NCBI GenBank assembly: GCA_028707375.1
Contig: JAQWCB010000011.1
Coordinates: forward strand, 1 to 13,332
DNA length: 13,332 nt
Source of the DNA: Bacilli bacterium
Lineage (GTDB): Bacteria > Bacillota_I > Bacilli_A > RFN20 > CAG-288
Direction: 5' to 3'
Shown here: in pieces, positions 5,563 through 13,332 of the stretch
How the letters are laid out: every line of letters begins with the position of its first letter
How positions within the stretch are numbered: the stretch's first letter is position 1
Made by a program: the position numbers and the translations under genes
Notes under the pieces: model-generated
What the model saw: the letters and a program-made list of their open reading frames with translations, nothing else
What the model was told of the DNA's origin: nothing
The model's database searches: none

Positions 5563-6942
5563 CTATTTACTTTCTCTGATTGCCAGCTTGCCCAACTTGT
5601 CAACAGCGGCGGCAACAATGTAGATAGAAGCATAGAAGTCCTCTAATGAAAAGACTTCATCATCCTGGTGCATCTTAGGATCACGTCCTGGGAAAGTACA
5701 TCCAAAAGCTACCGAATTTTTAGAATCGCGAGCATAAGTTCCACCCCCAATTGCCAGAGGTTTTGACTCAGTGTCACCCGTCTGCTCCACATATGCCTTT
5801 AATAATTCTTGAATAAATGGCGATTTAGGATCGTTGATAAGGGCTGGTGAACCACCGATCAATTCAATCTTAGCCTTGGTTTTATTTGCAATGTTAGTAC
5901 AAGCTTCTTCTGGACCAACATTTTCCGGCAAACGCATGTTGCAAACAAGTGTCAATTTTCCATCTTCATATGAAATTTTACCAATGTTATATGAAGCACC
6001 ATCAAAGTACTTTGAAGGATAGTTTCCATCGAAAGCTGTTCCTCTGCCATCATTATAGTCATTAAAAATATTTTCCAAAACAGGGATATTTAAAACTTCA
6101 GACATAAATTTGAGCGCGTACAAGCCTGCATTGACTCCTTCCCACGGAATTGATCCGTGAGCAGCTTTTCCCTTGAAAACAATTTCACCTTCAGCAAGGA
6201 ATACTCTAATGTCTTCATTCTCCATATCAAACTTTGCCACCTTCGCTTCTAAGTCAGTCACTCCTTTCAATTTCAACTTGACCTCATCCAAAACAATATT
6301 TGTCGCTTGACCAAAATGAAAATTTGTTAAACCAGGAATGAAAAGATCGTAACTAGCCTTATAAGTAAATATACCTTTTTCGGCATATATCAAAGGGTAA
6401 TCACCATCCGGAGAAATGCCATATGATGGGTAGCCCTTCTTCAGTTTATGAAAGTAGGCCTCAAGTCCCGCTGAACCATTTTCCTCATTGCCACCAAAAA
6501 TCATTCGCACTTTGTATCCATTGATATAACCTAGGTCACTCAACATTTTTATTCCGTAAAGCGAAGCCATTCCAGGTCCCTTATCATCAGAAACTCCCCT
6601 TCCATACATCTTATTATTCGAATCAATAGTCACTTTAAAAGGGTCGGTTTTCCAATTTTTTGAGACAGGAACAACATCAGCGTGACAATAGACATCGATT
6701 ACTGGCCCTGTACCAAGTGATAATTCCGTAACATAATGTGAACAATAATCAACATTGAATCCTAATTTTCTTCCTAAATCCGCAACAAAATCTAACCCTT
6801 GGCGCACCCCTGTGCCAAATGGTGAGGACTCACTTGCACTTTTGAGATCCATGACGGTATCGATAGCGACAAACTTTTTCAAATTAGCTAACGCTTCCTC
6901 ACGATATTTAATAGATGCTTCTTGCAAAATTGTTTTTTTCAT
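5563..6942 (-). CDS. pepV: Dipeptidase PepV (M20 metallopeptidase)
   Basis: This cytoplasmic zinc dipeptidase cleaves a wide range of dipeptides and supplies amino acids from imported peptides. The 459 residues are typical of PepV. The two-metal site is complete: H87 and D89 in YCHADVVP, D119 in GRGVSDDKGP, the E153-E154 pair in GGNEENGS, D179 in SPDGDYPL and H425 in KMHQDDE. H262 in KAAHGSIPWEG belongs to the lid domain and contacts substrate in homologues. The numbering almost matches my memory of the Lactobacillus delbrueckii enzyme. A GGGAG lies seven bases before the ATG. Its stop is one base from trmB, and it follows coaX by 20 bases. From memory, a pepV homologue (ytjP) also lies near trmB in Bacillus subtilis. 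Confidence 0.95.
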   Translation of the reverse strand: MKKTILQEASIKYREEALANLKKFVAIDTVMDLKSASESSPFGTGVRQGLDFVADLGRKLGFNVDYCSHYVTELSLGTGPVIDVYCHADVVPVSKNWKTDPFKVTIDSNNKMYGRGVSDDKGPGMASLYGIKMLSDLGYINGYKVRMIFGGNEENGSAGLEAYFHKLKKGYPSYGISPDGDYPLIYAEKGIFTYKASYDLFIPGLTNFHFGQATNIVLDEVKLKLKGVTDLEAKVAKFDMENEDIRVFLAEGEIVFKGKAAHGSIPWEGVNAGLYALKFMSEVLNIPVLENIFNDYNDGRGTAFDGNYPSKYFDGASYNIGKISYEDGKLTLVCNMRLPENVGPEEACTNIANKTKAKIELIGGSPALINDPKSPFIQELLKAYVEQTGDTESKPLAIGGGTYARDSKNSVAFGCTFPGRDPKMHQDDEVFSLEDFYASIYIVAAAVDKLGKLAIRESK

Positions 6943-6962
6943 ATCTTTTCTCCCTTGTTTTA

Positions 6963-7724
6963 TTAAATAGAATAGTCTAAATTTAGAGCCGTAAGCATGC
7001 CTTTGAATAGATGCAAATTGTCGATGGTATATTCTTTAAATCCTAATCGCTCAAAGGCTTGTTGAATAATTTGTGCATCGCTGCCCGTAACTATCAACTT
7101 TAAATCAGGTTCATTATATTCCTTTTTCAGCAATTGATACAGCGAAATAAGTTTGTTAGCACTGCCAAAAATAGTATCGATATTGATGGCATCTTTCGTC
7201 GTGAGTGAAATAAAATCTGCTGGAATTTCCAATGAGTATTCTTTTAATAAGTCAGTCCCGTTAGCTAAAGCGGCATTAGTTGACTTTAGACCTAAACCAA
7301 GCGTTCCCCCTCGAAATGTTTTACTTTTGTCAATGAATAAATATTTGGCTGCTGTCCCAAAGTCAGCAATCAATGAAGAAGGATTGGCCCCTACAATGTC
7401 AAGAAATAAATCCGAAGCCAAAAATTCCAAGTTAGGAATATTCATATGCAATTCAACTAGTCGATTCTTATAATCTGTCGCCCGAATATATTTAATTTTT
7501 TGAATGTGATTAGCCGCTAAATACTTCAATAATACATCCAATTTTCCCTTGTTGACACTTGAAATATATACGTTGATATCATCATTGAGCACACCAATAA
7601 AATCTTTCAAAGCTTTGGAATCCGCTGAAAACTGTTTCGTCTCTTTCTTACCATTGATCAATAAAAAGTGATAGTTCGTATTTCCTATGTCGACAAATAG
7701 CGATTTTACATTTTCTTTCCCCAT
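6963..7724 (-). CDS. coaX: Type III pantothenate kinase (divergent CoaX)
   Basis: The product should phosphorylate pantothenate, the first committed step of CoA synthesis. It is 253 residues with the ASKHA-fold signatures in order: DIGNT (12-16) for ATP phosphate binding, FLASDLFLDIVGA (101-113) in place of the usual LGxDR segment, DFGTA (121-125), and GGTLGLGLKSTNAAL (139-153). A C-terminal VTGSDA stands where others have TGG. The key aspartates (12, 105, 121) are present, but the arginine of the LGxDR motif is leucine, so activity or affinity may differ. AGGAG (7733-7737) is eight bases before the ATG. The gene start overlaps the upstream reading frame by 19 bases, a sign of coupled translation. 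Confidence 0.85.
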   Translation of the reverse strand: MGKENVKSLFVDIGNTNYHFLLINGKKETKQFSADSKALKDFIGVLNDDINVYISSVNKGKLDVLLKYLAANHIQKIKYIRATDYKNRLVELHMNIPNLEFLASDLFLDIVGANPSSLIADFGTAAKYLFIDKSKTFRGGTLGLGLKSTNAALANGTDLLKEYSLEIPADFISLTTKDAINIDTIFGSANKLISLYQLLKKEYNEPDLKLIVTGSDAQIIQQAFERLGFKEYTIDNLHLFKGMLTALNLDYSI

Positions 7725-7978
7725 GAATAGTACTCCTCATCTTTTTTTAAATCGACGACTTCTTCATCATCCTCGACCAAGGAAAACTTCGCCTCGTGAT
7801 AAAGTCTCTCAAATTCCTTTAACGACAAAGAAAAAAGTGAATTCCCATCAGAAATAACAATTTTATCCTTTTTCTTCATAATATAGCTGCGATGATTGTT
7901 ATATGACGTACGAAGCACATATGTATCTTCCAAATATTTTATCGCCTGTTCAATATCAAATAAATTTTCTTCTTCCAT
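7706..7978 (-). CDS. Small acidic protein of unknown function
   Basis: These 90 residues belong to no family I recognise. The sequence is highly charged and has no signal peptide or membrane segment, so it is probably cytoplasmic. Two segments stand out: an N-terminal helix-like FDIEQAIKYLEDTYVL followed by basic YIMKKKDKIVI, and an acidic tract LVEDDEEVVDLKKDEE near the end. The ATG is preceded by GAGGG at a long distance (about 12 nt). The gene lies 25 nt after addA, and its end overlaps the start of coaX by 19 nt while carrying the coaX ribosome site. That packing makes it a real operon member and a possible translational gate for coaX. Confidence 0.7.
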   Translation of the reverse strand: MEEENLFDIEQAIKYLEDTYVLRTSYNNHRSYIMKKKDKIVISDGNSLFSLSLKEFERLYHEAKFSLVEDDEEVVDLKKDEEYYSWGKKM

Positions 7979-8003
7979 TTCAATCTTCTTCCCTCAATAT
8001 ATT

Positions 8004-11000
8004 CTAACAAATTTTCTTATAAGTTGAATCAACTAAAGAATACAAATAACCGTGAGCGGGCTGGTGAAAAAGGCGTTCCATATTTCTTTGATAAGCCAGC
8101 AGTTGATCTCTATATTTCTCATCGGAAATGTTTTTTAACTTATAATCGATGATGATGGTATCGTTTGATCCAATCAAAAGTAAGTCAACCGAGCCGAAAG
8201 TATTAAAATCTTTATCAAAGTATTCATATTCATGGTATGCCTCGTATGATGAATAATTCTTGATCAATTCGGAATTGAGAAAATTTTCTGCCATCATACG
8301 AATTTTGTCATCTTTAATATATGTTAAATCAGGATGTTTCAAATCAATTGTCTCCATAACTTTATGAACGTAAGTTCCAAATTCTAATATTTCTTTTGCC
8401 GCATTGCCGCTCTCTCTAATCGAAGCGGTCTTCTTATGATCATCATAGGATGGATTAATTTTTACATAGTTAAAATTGATTGGTAATTTTTTATTGGCTA
8501 GATGAGGTGTATGATAGCACTCTTGGCATATGTCATCTTTAGTAAATGTTTTAATATTACCGACAAACTCTGCACAGTTAAGTAAATCCAAGAAAGATTT
8601 ACACTGATCTAAACTGAGGCTACCCGGATTGAATTTTTTATATGGTTCAACAAAAATCATCTGGTATTTGGCACGAGTAAGACCGACATACAATAAGCGA
8701 ACTTTCTCTTGAGCATCCTGACTATTTTCAATCATCTTATACACTTCTAAAAGCGGGTTAGAAATATTGATTGGTTCTCCATCAACTTCATCAAATTCTT
8801 CCTTTATGAAAGGTAAAACAATTCCAGTGAATTGCGAATAAAAGAAACCGCGAGGGTACTGATTAATGCGATATTTACTTCCTAGACCAATATAATATAT
8901 GATTGGATATTCCAAACCTTTAGATTTGTGAATATTAGTTAAAATAACTGAATTGGAAGAAGCCGAATTGATTGAAAGCTGAACCTGAATCTTATCCTTT
9001 CTCAAAGTCTGAAAATAATTTGTCACATCCTGAGGAGTATATCTAAGTCTAGCCATCGAATCGATAATTTGAATGTAGGCTTGCAAGAATTGAAAGGTCG
9101 CACTGGGTGATACAAAATCCTTTATAGCCTCGTACACGCGAAATTTTGACAGCATTAATAAGAAAATACTTTTCACATCTTGTCCCGCACTCATTTGACA
9201 TATGTCTTTCATCAACGACACTGTCGGGTCACTGCTATAGTCACCAGTCAAAAATATATGATTCAATTTCAACTGCGAATATTTACAAAATGGGCTTCGA
9301 TCAATAGAAAGCAAGGCGTGCCTAAAAGCATCTGAAGTAAAATCTTTCTTATAGACGCAGGAATACATGGCAAAGAGTGAACGAATAAGCAAAACAATCA
9401 TCTGGTCGCTCACTTCTTTATTTGTCTCAACTTTTAAGGGAATTTTGTAACTTTTAAAAACCTTGGCAATCTCTTCAAATTTACTTCCACGATCACACAA
9501 AAGACAAAAATCTGAAAACTTCGCCTCGTGTTGATCTATTCCAACTAATTCCTTAGATTCAACTCGCTTGATAATATCTTCACATATTATTTGAGCCTCA
9601 AACTTTGCCACAGGGCTATTACTTTTTCCGTAAGAATAGTTAAACTGCTTGGTCCTGAGCGTATCAATTTTCGCAATTTGTTGGTTTCCAGCCTTTATTT
9701 GATGAGAACTAGCATACTCCGCCCCACCAAAATCAGCAAACATTATTCTTGAAAAAATATTATTGATGTCGCTAATCACACTCGGCGATGAGCGAAAATT
9801 ATCATTCATATCGATTAGAATTCCCCCATCGCCATGTTGATACATATTGTAACGTCGCATAAAATATGTGGGATTCGAGTTGCGAAAACGATATATCGAT
9901 TGTTTAACATCGCCGACCAAGAAAAGATTATTATTTCCAATCAATCGTAAAAACTCTTCTTGCAAATCGGAATTGTCCTGATATTCATCAACCATAATCT
10001 CATAATATGAATCGCGTACCTCTCGACAAATATCCTCGTTTTCCTTTAATAATTGAAGAGCATAATTAGCAATATCACAAAAATCATACACTTGATTTTG
10101 CCTTTTATAATCGTTGAATCTCTCCAGGCAGTCACGCGCCAAGGAATAGATAAAAATGGTATCAGCTTTCTTTTGGTTCAAAATACTTGTCGTTTGATTT
10201 TTTGAAGGAAATGCCGACAACATATTCTTAAGTGCACCTTTGAAACCCTTTTTTGCCGAATCATATCTTTCCTTAAAATCTGAATCTTTTCTCTTCTTTA
10301 TCAGCCTTAATTCTTCCCACGATTGATACATCTGACCAGCATCTTCAATTGTGGAGATATCAGAATAATTAGCAAAAGCAAACAATGTCTTCTCCTTGAC
10401 TACACCATAGGCAGGATCATCATCATCGCAAAAGTTAAACGCGTCCAAAAAGTGCTTAATAATATCTTTGATCGACTTGACTGCCAGTTGGTACGCTCGA
10501 TCAACAATCGCCCCCGAAAGATATGGATCACTTATTTTATTGTTTAAATCCTTTTCCCAATCGGGCAATTTTTGTTCTTCTTTAACGATAGAGAGAATCA
10601 AATTAAAAATATCGTCATCCTTCTTGACTGTATATTTTTTTAAAATATTGAGGAAAGTCTGATTTTCAGCACTATATAACTCATCAAATCTCTGACGAAT
10701 AATCTTGGTCAACTCAACATTCAAAAGGGAAGAATCAACAATGGAAAAATCGCGAGAGATATTTAAGCGATAAAAATAGCGCTTGAGCAATTTTTGATTG
10801 TAGGCATCAAAAGTTAAAATATCAGCAGTATCAACCAAATCATATTGCTTTTTCAACTGAGGAAATTCTTTCAAGCTTTTCTTGATATCAGCTTTTATCT
10901 TTTCACGCATATTGTGCGCCGCATTGTTTGTAAAAGTCAAAATCAACATATTCGAAATAGAGTGTCCCTGCTTCAAGATTCGCATCACGCGAGCTGACAA

Positions 11001-11093
11001 TACTGTTGTCTTGCCCGACCCGGCTCCAGCCGAAACTAATATATTCGTTCCTGTTTCTTGGATGGCTTGTAACTGTTTATGCGTATATGGCAT
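8004..11093 (-). CDS. addA: ATP-dependent helicase/nuclease subunit AddA
   Basis: AddA is the 3'-5' helicase and one nuclease of the AddAB complex, the Gram-positive counterpart of RecBCD. It processes double-strand breaks for RecA loading. All UvrD-type motifs are present: Walker A AGAGSGKT (22-29), TFTNNAA (53-59), VDEYQD (368-373), GDVKQSIYRFR (394-404), DNFRSS (431-436), NIHKSKGLEYP (720-730) and VRLLYVGLTRAK (798-809). A C-terminal PD-(D/E)XK nuclease follows, with H910, D970 in GSVDLLL, D983 and K985 in IIDYKLK, and QLLAY (997-1001). At 1029 residues it is about 200 shorter than the Bacillus protein but has lost no motif. GGAGG lies ten bases before the ATG, and addB ends two bases upstream. 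Confidence 0.95.
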   Translation of the reverse strand: MPYTHKQLQAIQETGTNILVSAGAGSGKTTVLSARVMRILKQGHSISNMLILTFTNNAAHNMREKIKADIKKSLKEFPQLKKQYDLVDTADILTFDAYNQKLLKRYFYRLNISRDFSIVDSSLLNVELTKIIRQRFDELYSAENQTFLNILKKYTVKKDDDIFNLILSIVKEEQKLPDWEKDLNNKISDPYLSGAIVDRAYQLAVKSIKDIIKHFLDAFNFCDDDDPAYGVVKEKTLFAFANYSDISTIEDAGQMYQSWEELRLIKKRKDSDFKERYDSAKKGFKGALKNMLSAFPSKNQTTSILNQKKADTIFIYSLARDCLERFNDYKRQNQVYDFCDIANYALQLLKENEDICREVRDSYYEIMVDEYQDNSDLQEEFLRLIGNNNLFLVGDVKQSIYRFRNSNPTYFMRRYNMYQHGDGGILIDMNDNFRSSPSVISDINNIFSRIMFADFGGAEYASSHQIKAGNQQIAKIDTLRTKQFNYSYGKSNSPVAKFEAQIICEDIIKRVESKELVGIDQHEAKFSDFCLLCDRGSKFEEIAKVFKSYKIPLKVETNKEVSDQMIVLLIRSLFAMYSCVYKKDFTSDAFRHALLSIDRSPFCKYSQLKLNHIFLTGDYSSDPTVSLMKDICQMSAGQDVKSIFLLMLSKFRVYEAIKDFVSPSATFQFLQAYIQIIDSMARLRYTPQDVTNYFQTLRKDKIQVQLSINSASSNSVILTNIHKSKGLEYPIIYYIGLGSKYRINQYPRGFFYSQFTGIVLPFIKEEFDEVDGEPINISNPLLEVYKMIENSQDAQEKVRLLYVGLTRAKYQMIFVEPYKKFNPGSLSLDQCKSFLDLLNCAEFVGNIKTFTKDDICQECYHTPHLANKKLPINFNYVKINPSYDDHKKTASIRESGNAAKEILEFGTYVHKVMETIDLKHPDLTYIKDDKIRMMAENFLNSELIKNYSSYEAYHEYEYFDKDFNTFGSVDLLLIGSNDTIIIDYKLKNISDEKYRDQLLAYQRNMERLFHQPAHGYLYSLVDSTYKKIC

Positions 11094-11095
11094 CT

Positions 11096-13332
11096 CTACT
11101 TTTCCTCCGCTTTACTTTTGTCTTGTATCTTTGCGATTTCAACGACCTGCTTCGAATTGTCCTCAACAAAACAAACATCGCGGTAGTTGCAATTTTCACA
11201 CTGGCTGTTTCGACGGGAGCCATCAGCGTTAACATATATTTTCTTGGTCACTGGAAAAGAAAATGATTTTACTCCAGAAATTATTTCATCGATACGCTTC
11301 AGCATACGCTCATTCATTTCGTCATAATCAATTTTCATCTTGCTGCGACTTGATACTGATATATATTTTTTTATAACATCAAAATCTGATGCCCGTTTCA
11401 AAAAGCCATCATCAATCATTAGACCATTGAATTTGAATGAATCAAAATATTTAGAAATCGAATCGGGCTGAAGCAAAGTTATGTAGTACATACCATATGG
11501 TTTCTTATCAGGCAATAATTCTTTTTGAACGACATACGTATAAAATGGTAACTGCATATCAAATCCATTGATGACATCATTTATATCCAACTTGTGATTT
11601 CCCGTCTTATAATCAAAGACTAAAAAACCCTCAATATCTTCAACAAGCAAATCGACAATGCCCGTTATATCATATTTGTCTTGAAGTTTGGCATTAAATT
11701 TTTGTTCGGTTAGAACCTTCTTTTGACCTCCCAAACTATCTAAAAAATCCATAAGATAACTAGCAAAATCTTTTACCTCATCATATGCGCGATGAAGATA
11801 AAATTTTTCTTGAATGCTATAATCATCGTATTTTCGATTGAGAACTTGAAAAGTTTCATCAAAGCTCAAACGTTCTTCATTAACGTATTTTTCAAGATAA
11901 TAGTGGCAGAAAGTTCCGATATCTAAATATATTTGAACAAAAGGTGAATCGTTGATGCGATAGACTTTCTCAATCAAATAGCGAAATGGACATTTGGCAT
12001 AGGTTGTCATAGACGAATAAGAAAATCTCAATTTTGATGTATCAAACTTGCAGGTTATTTGTTCATCGTTAGGTCGATATTTAACATAGCTATTCTTGAA
12101 TACATCCGCTAGGAAAAAATAATACTCCGAACTTACCCCATAATCTATGTACTCATTATTTAAAATAGCGTAGTCCAGTTGATCAAAGTTATAAGTAAAA
12201 CGATCTCCTCCTTGATAAACATATTCCTTTTTAATAAGTTTTTCTCCATCGATGAGACGCGAAGGGAAAATTTTCCCCTTTACCTCATCATTTTCAGCCA
12301 CCGACATATAGAGATTGCTAATATTAGATAAGGCAAGAATAAGTTTATCTCGCTCCCTTTGGTTTAAATCAACAGATTGTTCCATATAAGTATCGTCCTT
12401 CTTAACTTTGTCAATTAAAAAATCCGAATTCTTAAAAATACGAGGATATGAATCATTAAAATTCACAAGAAAAACATATTTCAGGTCAGCAACTTTCTCA
12501 TAGTTGCTGACAAGTTTAATTCCCTTGGTAGATGTAATTTTTTTATTCATCAGCAAATATTTAAAATAGGCCAAAAAGAAATCATCAGTCAATTGTTGAT
12601 CTTTAAGTTCGAGATAGATGTCAAATATATGTCTTTTGATAGTATTGTCACGTTCATTGCTAGATATCTTAAGTAAATCAACAAATTCTTTCTCCTTGTG
12701 TTTCGCAATCAAGTCCAAGCATTGTGGCACCAAAAGATTTAGTGTCAAATCAATATCGCTATAGGAAAATTGAATGTTTGATTGCTCACCGATTAAATGA
12801 ATCAAGGGCATATCTTCAGCAGCACTGATAACTCCGATATCGCCATAACTTACTCCGCGATATAAAAGTTCGCCCACTCGATTCACCATTTCAATCAATT
12901 CTTCGCGCTTATTCTGAAAAGTTGATACTTTGCATCTCAAATTTGAAACGAATTGATCCGCGGACTCTATCTTATATTCAATTTTGTTATCCTTCAATAA
13001 TCTAATAAAGCCTGGACACGATGAATATCCAATAATCTTTAAAGGTCTATTTTTTAATAATCTTATACTCATTTCATCTAGTTCGAATAGTTTTTCACTC
13101 TTCAATGCACGATATATAGTTAGAAGCTGCTCCGTTTTGCTATAATGAACTTCCTGACAAACATATTTTACCGAATTAGCCAGCGTCAGCGCATACGATA
13201 GATTCCGATTAGCAAAATTGTAATATATGTATTGAATCGCTTTCCCCGAAATTTTTGGCAACAAAAAATCAGTAACCTGCTCCATGGTGTAAAACTTAAC
13301 GTGGTCACTCGGCTGAAGAGAACTCATGATGG
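11096..13332 (-). CDS. addB: AddB-like subunit with Fe-S nuclease domain (5' end may lie outside)
   Basis: The C-terminal third is a clear AddB nuclease: FSYSSMTTYAKCPF (435-448), H475 in GTFCHYYLEK, E541 in TEQKF, D559 in GIVDLL, D572 and K574 in FDYKTG, and QLPFY (592-596). Four cysteines, C446 plus C710-x2-C713-x5-C719, match the iron-sulfur staple of AddB. The middle keeps YVFLVNFNDSYP (284-295), as in degenerate helicase halves. From ATG 13327 the protein has 743 residues, far below the ~1160 of Bacillus AddB, and has no Walker A. The frame is still open at the window edge with only five bases before that ATG, so the true start is probably upstream. It is the most upstream operon gene visible. 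Residue numbers count from ATG 13327. Confidence 0.88.
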   Translation of the reverse strand, partial: IMSSLQPSDHVKFYTMEQVTDFLLPKISGKAIQYIYYNFANRNLSYALTLANSVKYVCQEVHYSKTEQLLTIYRALKSEKLFELDEMSIRLLKNRPLKIIGYSSCPGFIRLLKDNKIEYKIESADQFVSNLRCKVSTFQNKREELIEMVNRVGELLYRGVSYGDIGVISAAEDMPLIHLIGEQSNIQFSYSDIDLTLNLLVPQCLDLIAKHKEKEFVDLLKISSNERDNTIKRHIFDIYLELKDQQLTDDFFLAYFKYLLMNKKITSTKGIKLVSNYEKVADLKYVFLVNFNDSYPRIFKNSDFLIDKVKKDDTYMEQSVDLNQRERDKLILALSNISNLYMSVAENDEVKGKIFPSRLIDGEKLIKKEYVYQGGDRFTYNFDQLDYAILNNEYIDYGVSSEYYFFLADVFKNSYVKYRPNDEQITCKFDTSKLRFSYSSMTTYAKCPFRYLIEKVYRINDSPFVQIYLDIGTFCHYYLEKYVNEERLSFDETFQVLNRKYDDYSIQEKFYLHRAYDEVKDFASYLMDFLDSLGGQKKVLTEQKFNAKLQDKYDITGIVDLLVEDIEGFLVFDYKTGNHKLDINDVINGFDMQLPFYTYVVQKELLPDKKPYGMYYITLLQPDSISKYFDSFKFNGLMIDDGFLKRASDFDVIKKYISVSSRSKMKIDYDEMNERMLKRIDEIISGVKSFSFPVTKKIYVNADGSRRNSQCENCNYRDVCFVEDNSKQVVEIAKIQDKSKAEEK

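Noticed and set aside
5562..5633. 24-codon N-terminal extension of trmB
   Set aside because: It would overlap the end of pepV, and the family N-terminus begins exactly at the internal ATG at 5561.
7153..7473. 106-codon plus-strand frame inside coaX
   Set aside because: It is antisense to a gene with ASKHA motifs, has no ribosome site, and its peptide resembles no protein.
10882..11266. Overlapping plus-strand frames at the addA/addB junction
   Set aside because: They are shadows of the two nuclease genes, whose motifs run through the whole interval.
1..13332. CRISPR array, insertion sequence or toxin-antitoxin system
   Set aside because: No regularly spaced repeats, transposase motifs or recognisable toxin families were seen; the GrpB-GNAT pair lacks an obvious antitoxin partner.

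Overview
This 13.3 kb window is AT-rich chromosomal DNA from a low-GC Gram-positive bacterium. The evidence is AddA/AddB recombination nucleases, a PepV dipeptidase, type III pantothenate kinase, TrmB, a YtpR-like protein, tRNA genes with encoded CCA, AGGAG-type ribosome sites, and U-tracted hairpin terminators. TGA works as a stop codon (trmB ends in TGA) and tryptophan is TGG, so it is not a Mycoplasma or Spiroplasma with a recoded UGA. The short, divergent AddA, AddB and YtpR point to a lineage near the Bacilli/Mollicutes boundary (Acholeplasma-, Haloplasma-, Izemoplasma- or Erysipelotrichia-like). That placement is inference.

Left part (1-935, + strand). The first ~130 bases may hold the tail of a membrane protein, but this is weak. 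A monocistronic thioredoxin gene follows, with a good sigma-A-like promoter, a small hairpin in its leader and a strong terminator. Next is a two-gene tRNA unit, Asp(GUC) then Gly(UCC), with its own promoter and terminator.

Middle part (935-3183). This looks like an accessory patch. A GrpB-family protein gene and a GNAT acetyltransferase gene abut with no spacer on the + strand. Converging on them is a broken ABC-transporter ATPase gene on the - strand, with a two-base frameshift and a lost 3' end. The acetyltransferase uses ATA for isoleucine far more than trxA does. The leaders of trxA and the GrpB gene share a small hairpin sequence just ahead of the ribosome site.

Right part (3152-13332, - strand). 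Eight genes run in one direction with gaps of 1-25 nt or overlaps: addB, addA, an unknown 90-residue protein gene, coaX, pepV, trmB, a ytpR-like gene and pncB, followed by a terminator-like hairpin. The unit combines DNA break repair (AddAB), CoA synthesis (CoaX), NAD salvage (PncB), peptide breakdown (PepV) and tRNA-related functions (TrmB, YtpR-like). From memory, pepV, trmB and ytpR homologues also lie in one neighbourhood in Bacillus, so part of this is an old Bacillota arrangement. addB reaches the right edge and may begin outside the window.

No CRISPR array, transposase, phage gene or rRNA was seen. The window is mostly ordinary housekeeping sequence with one accessory patch; I did not find a convincing new defence or other novel system.
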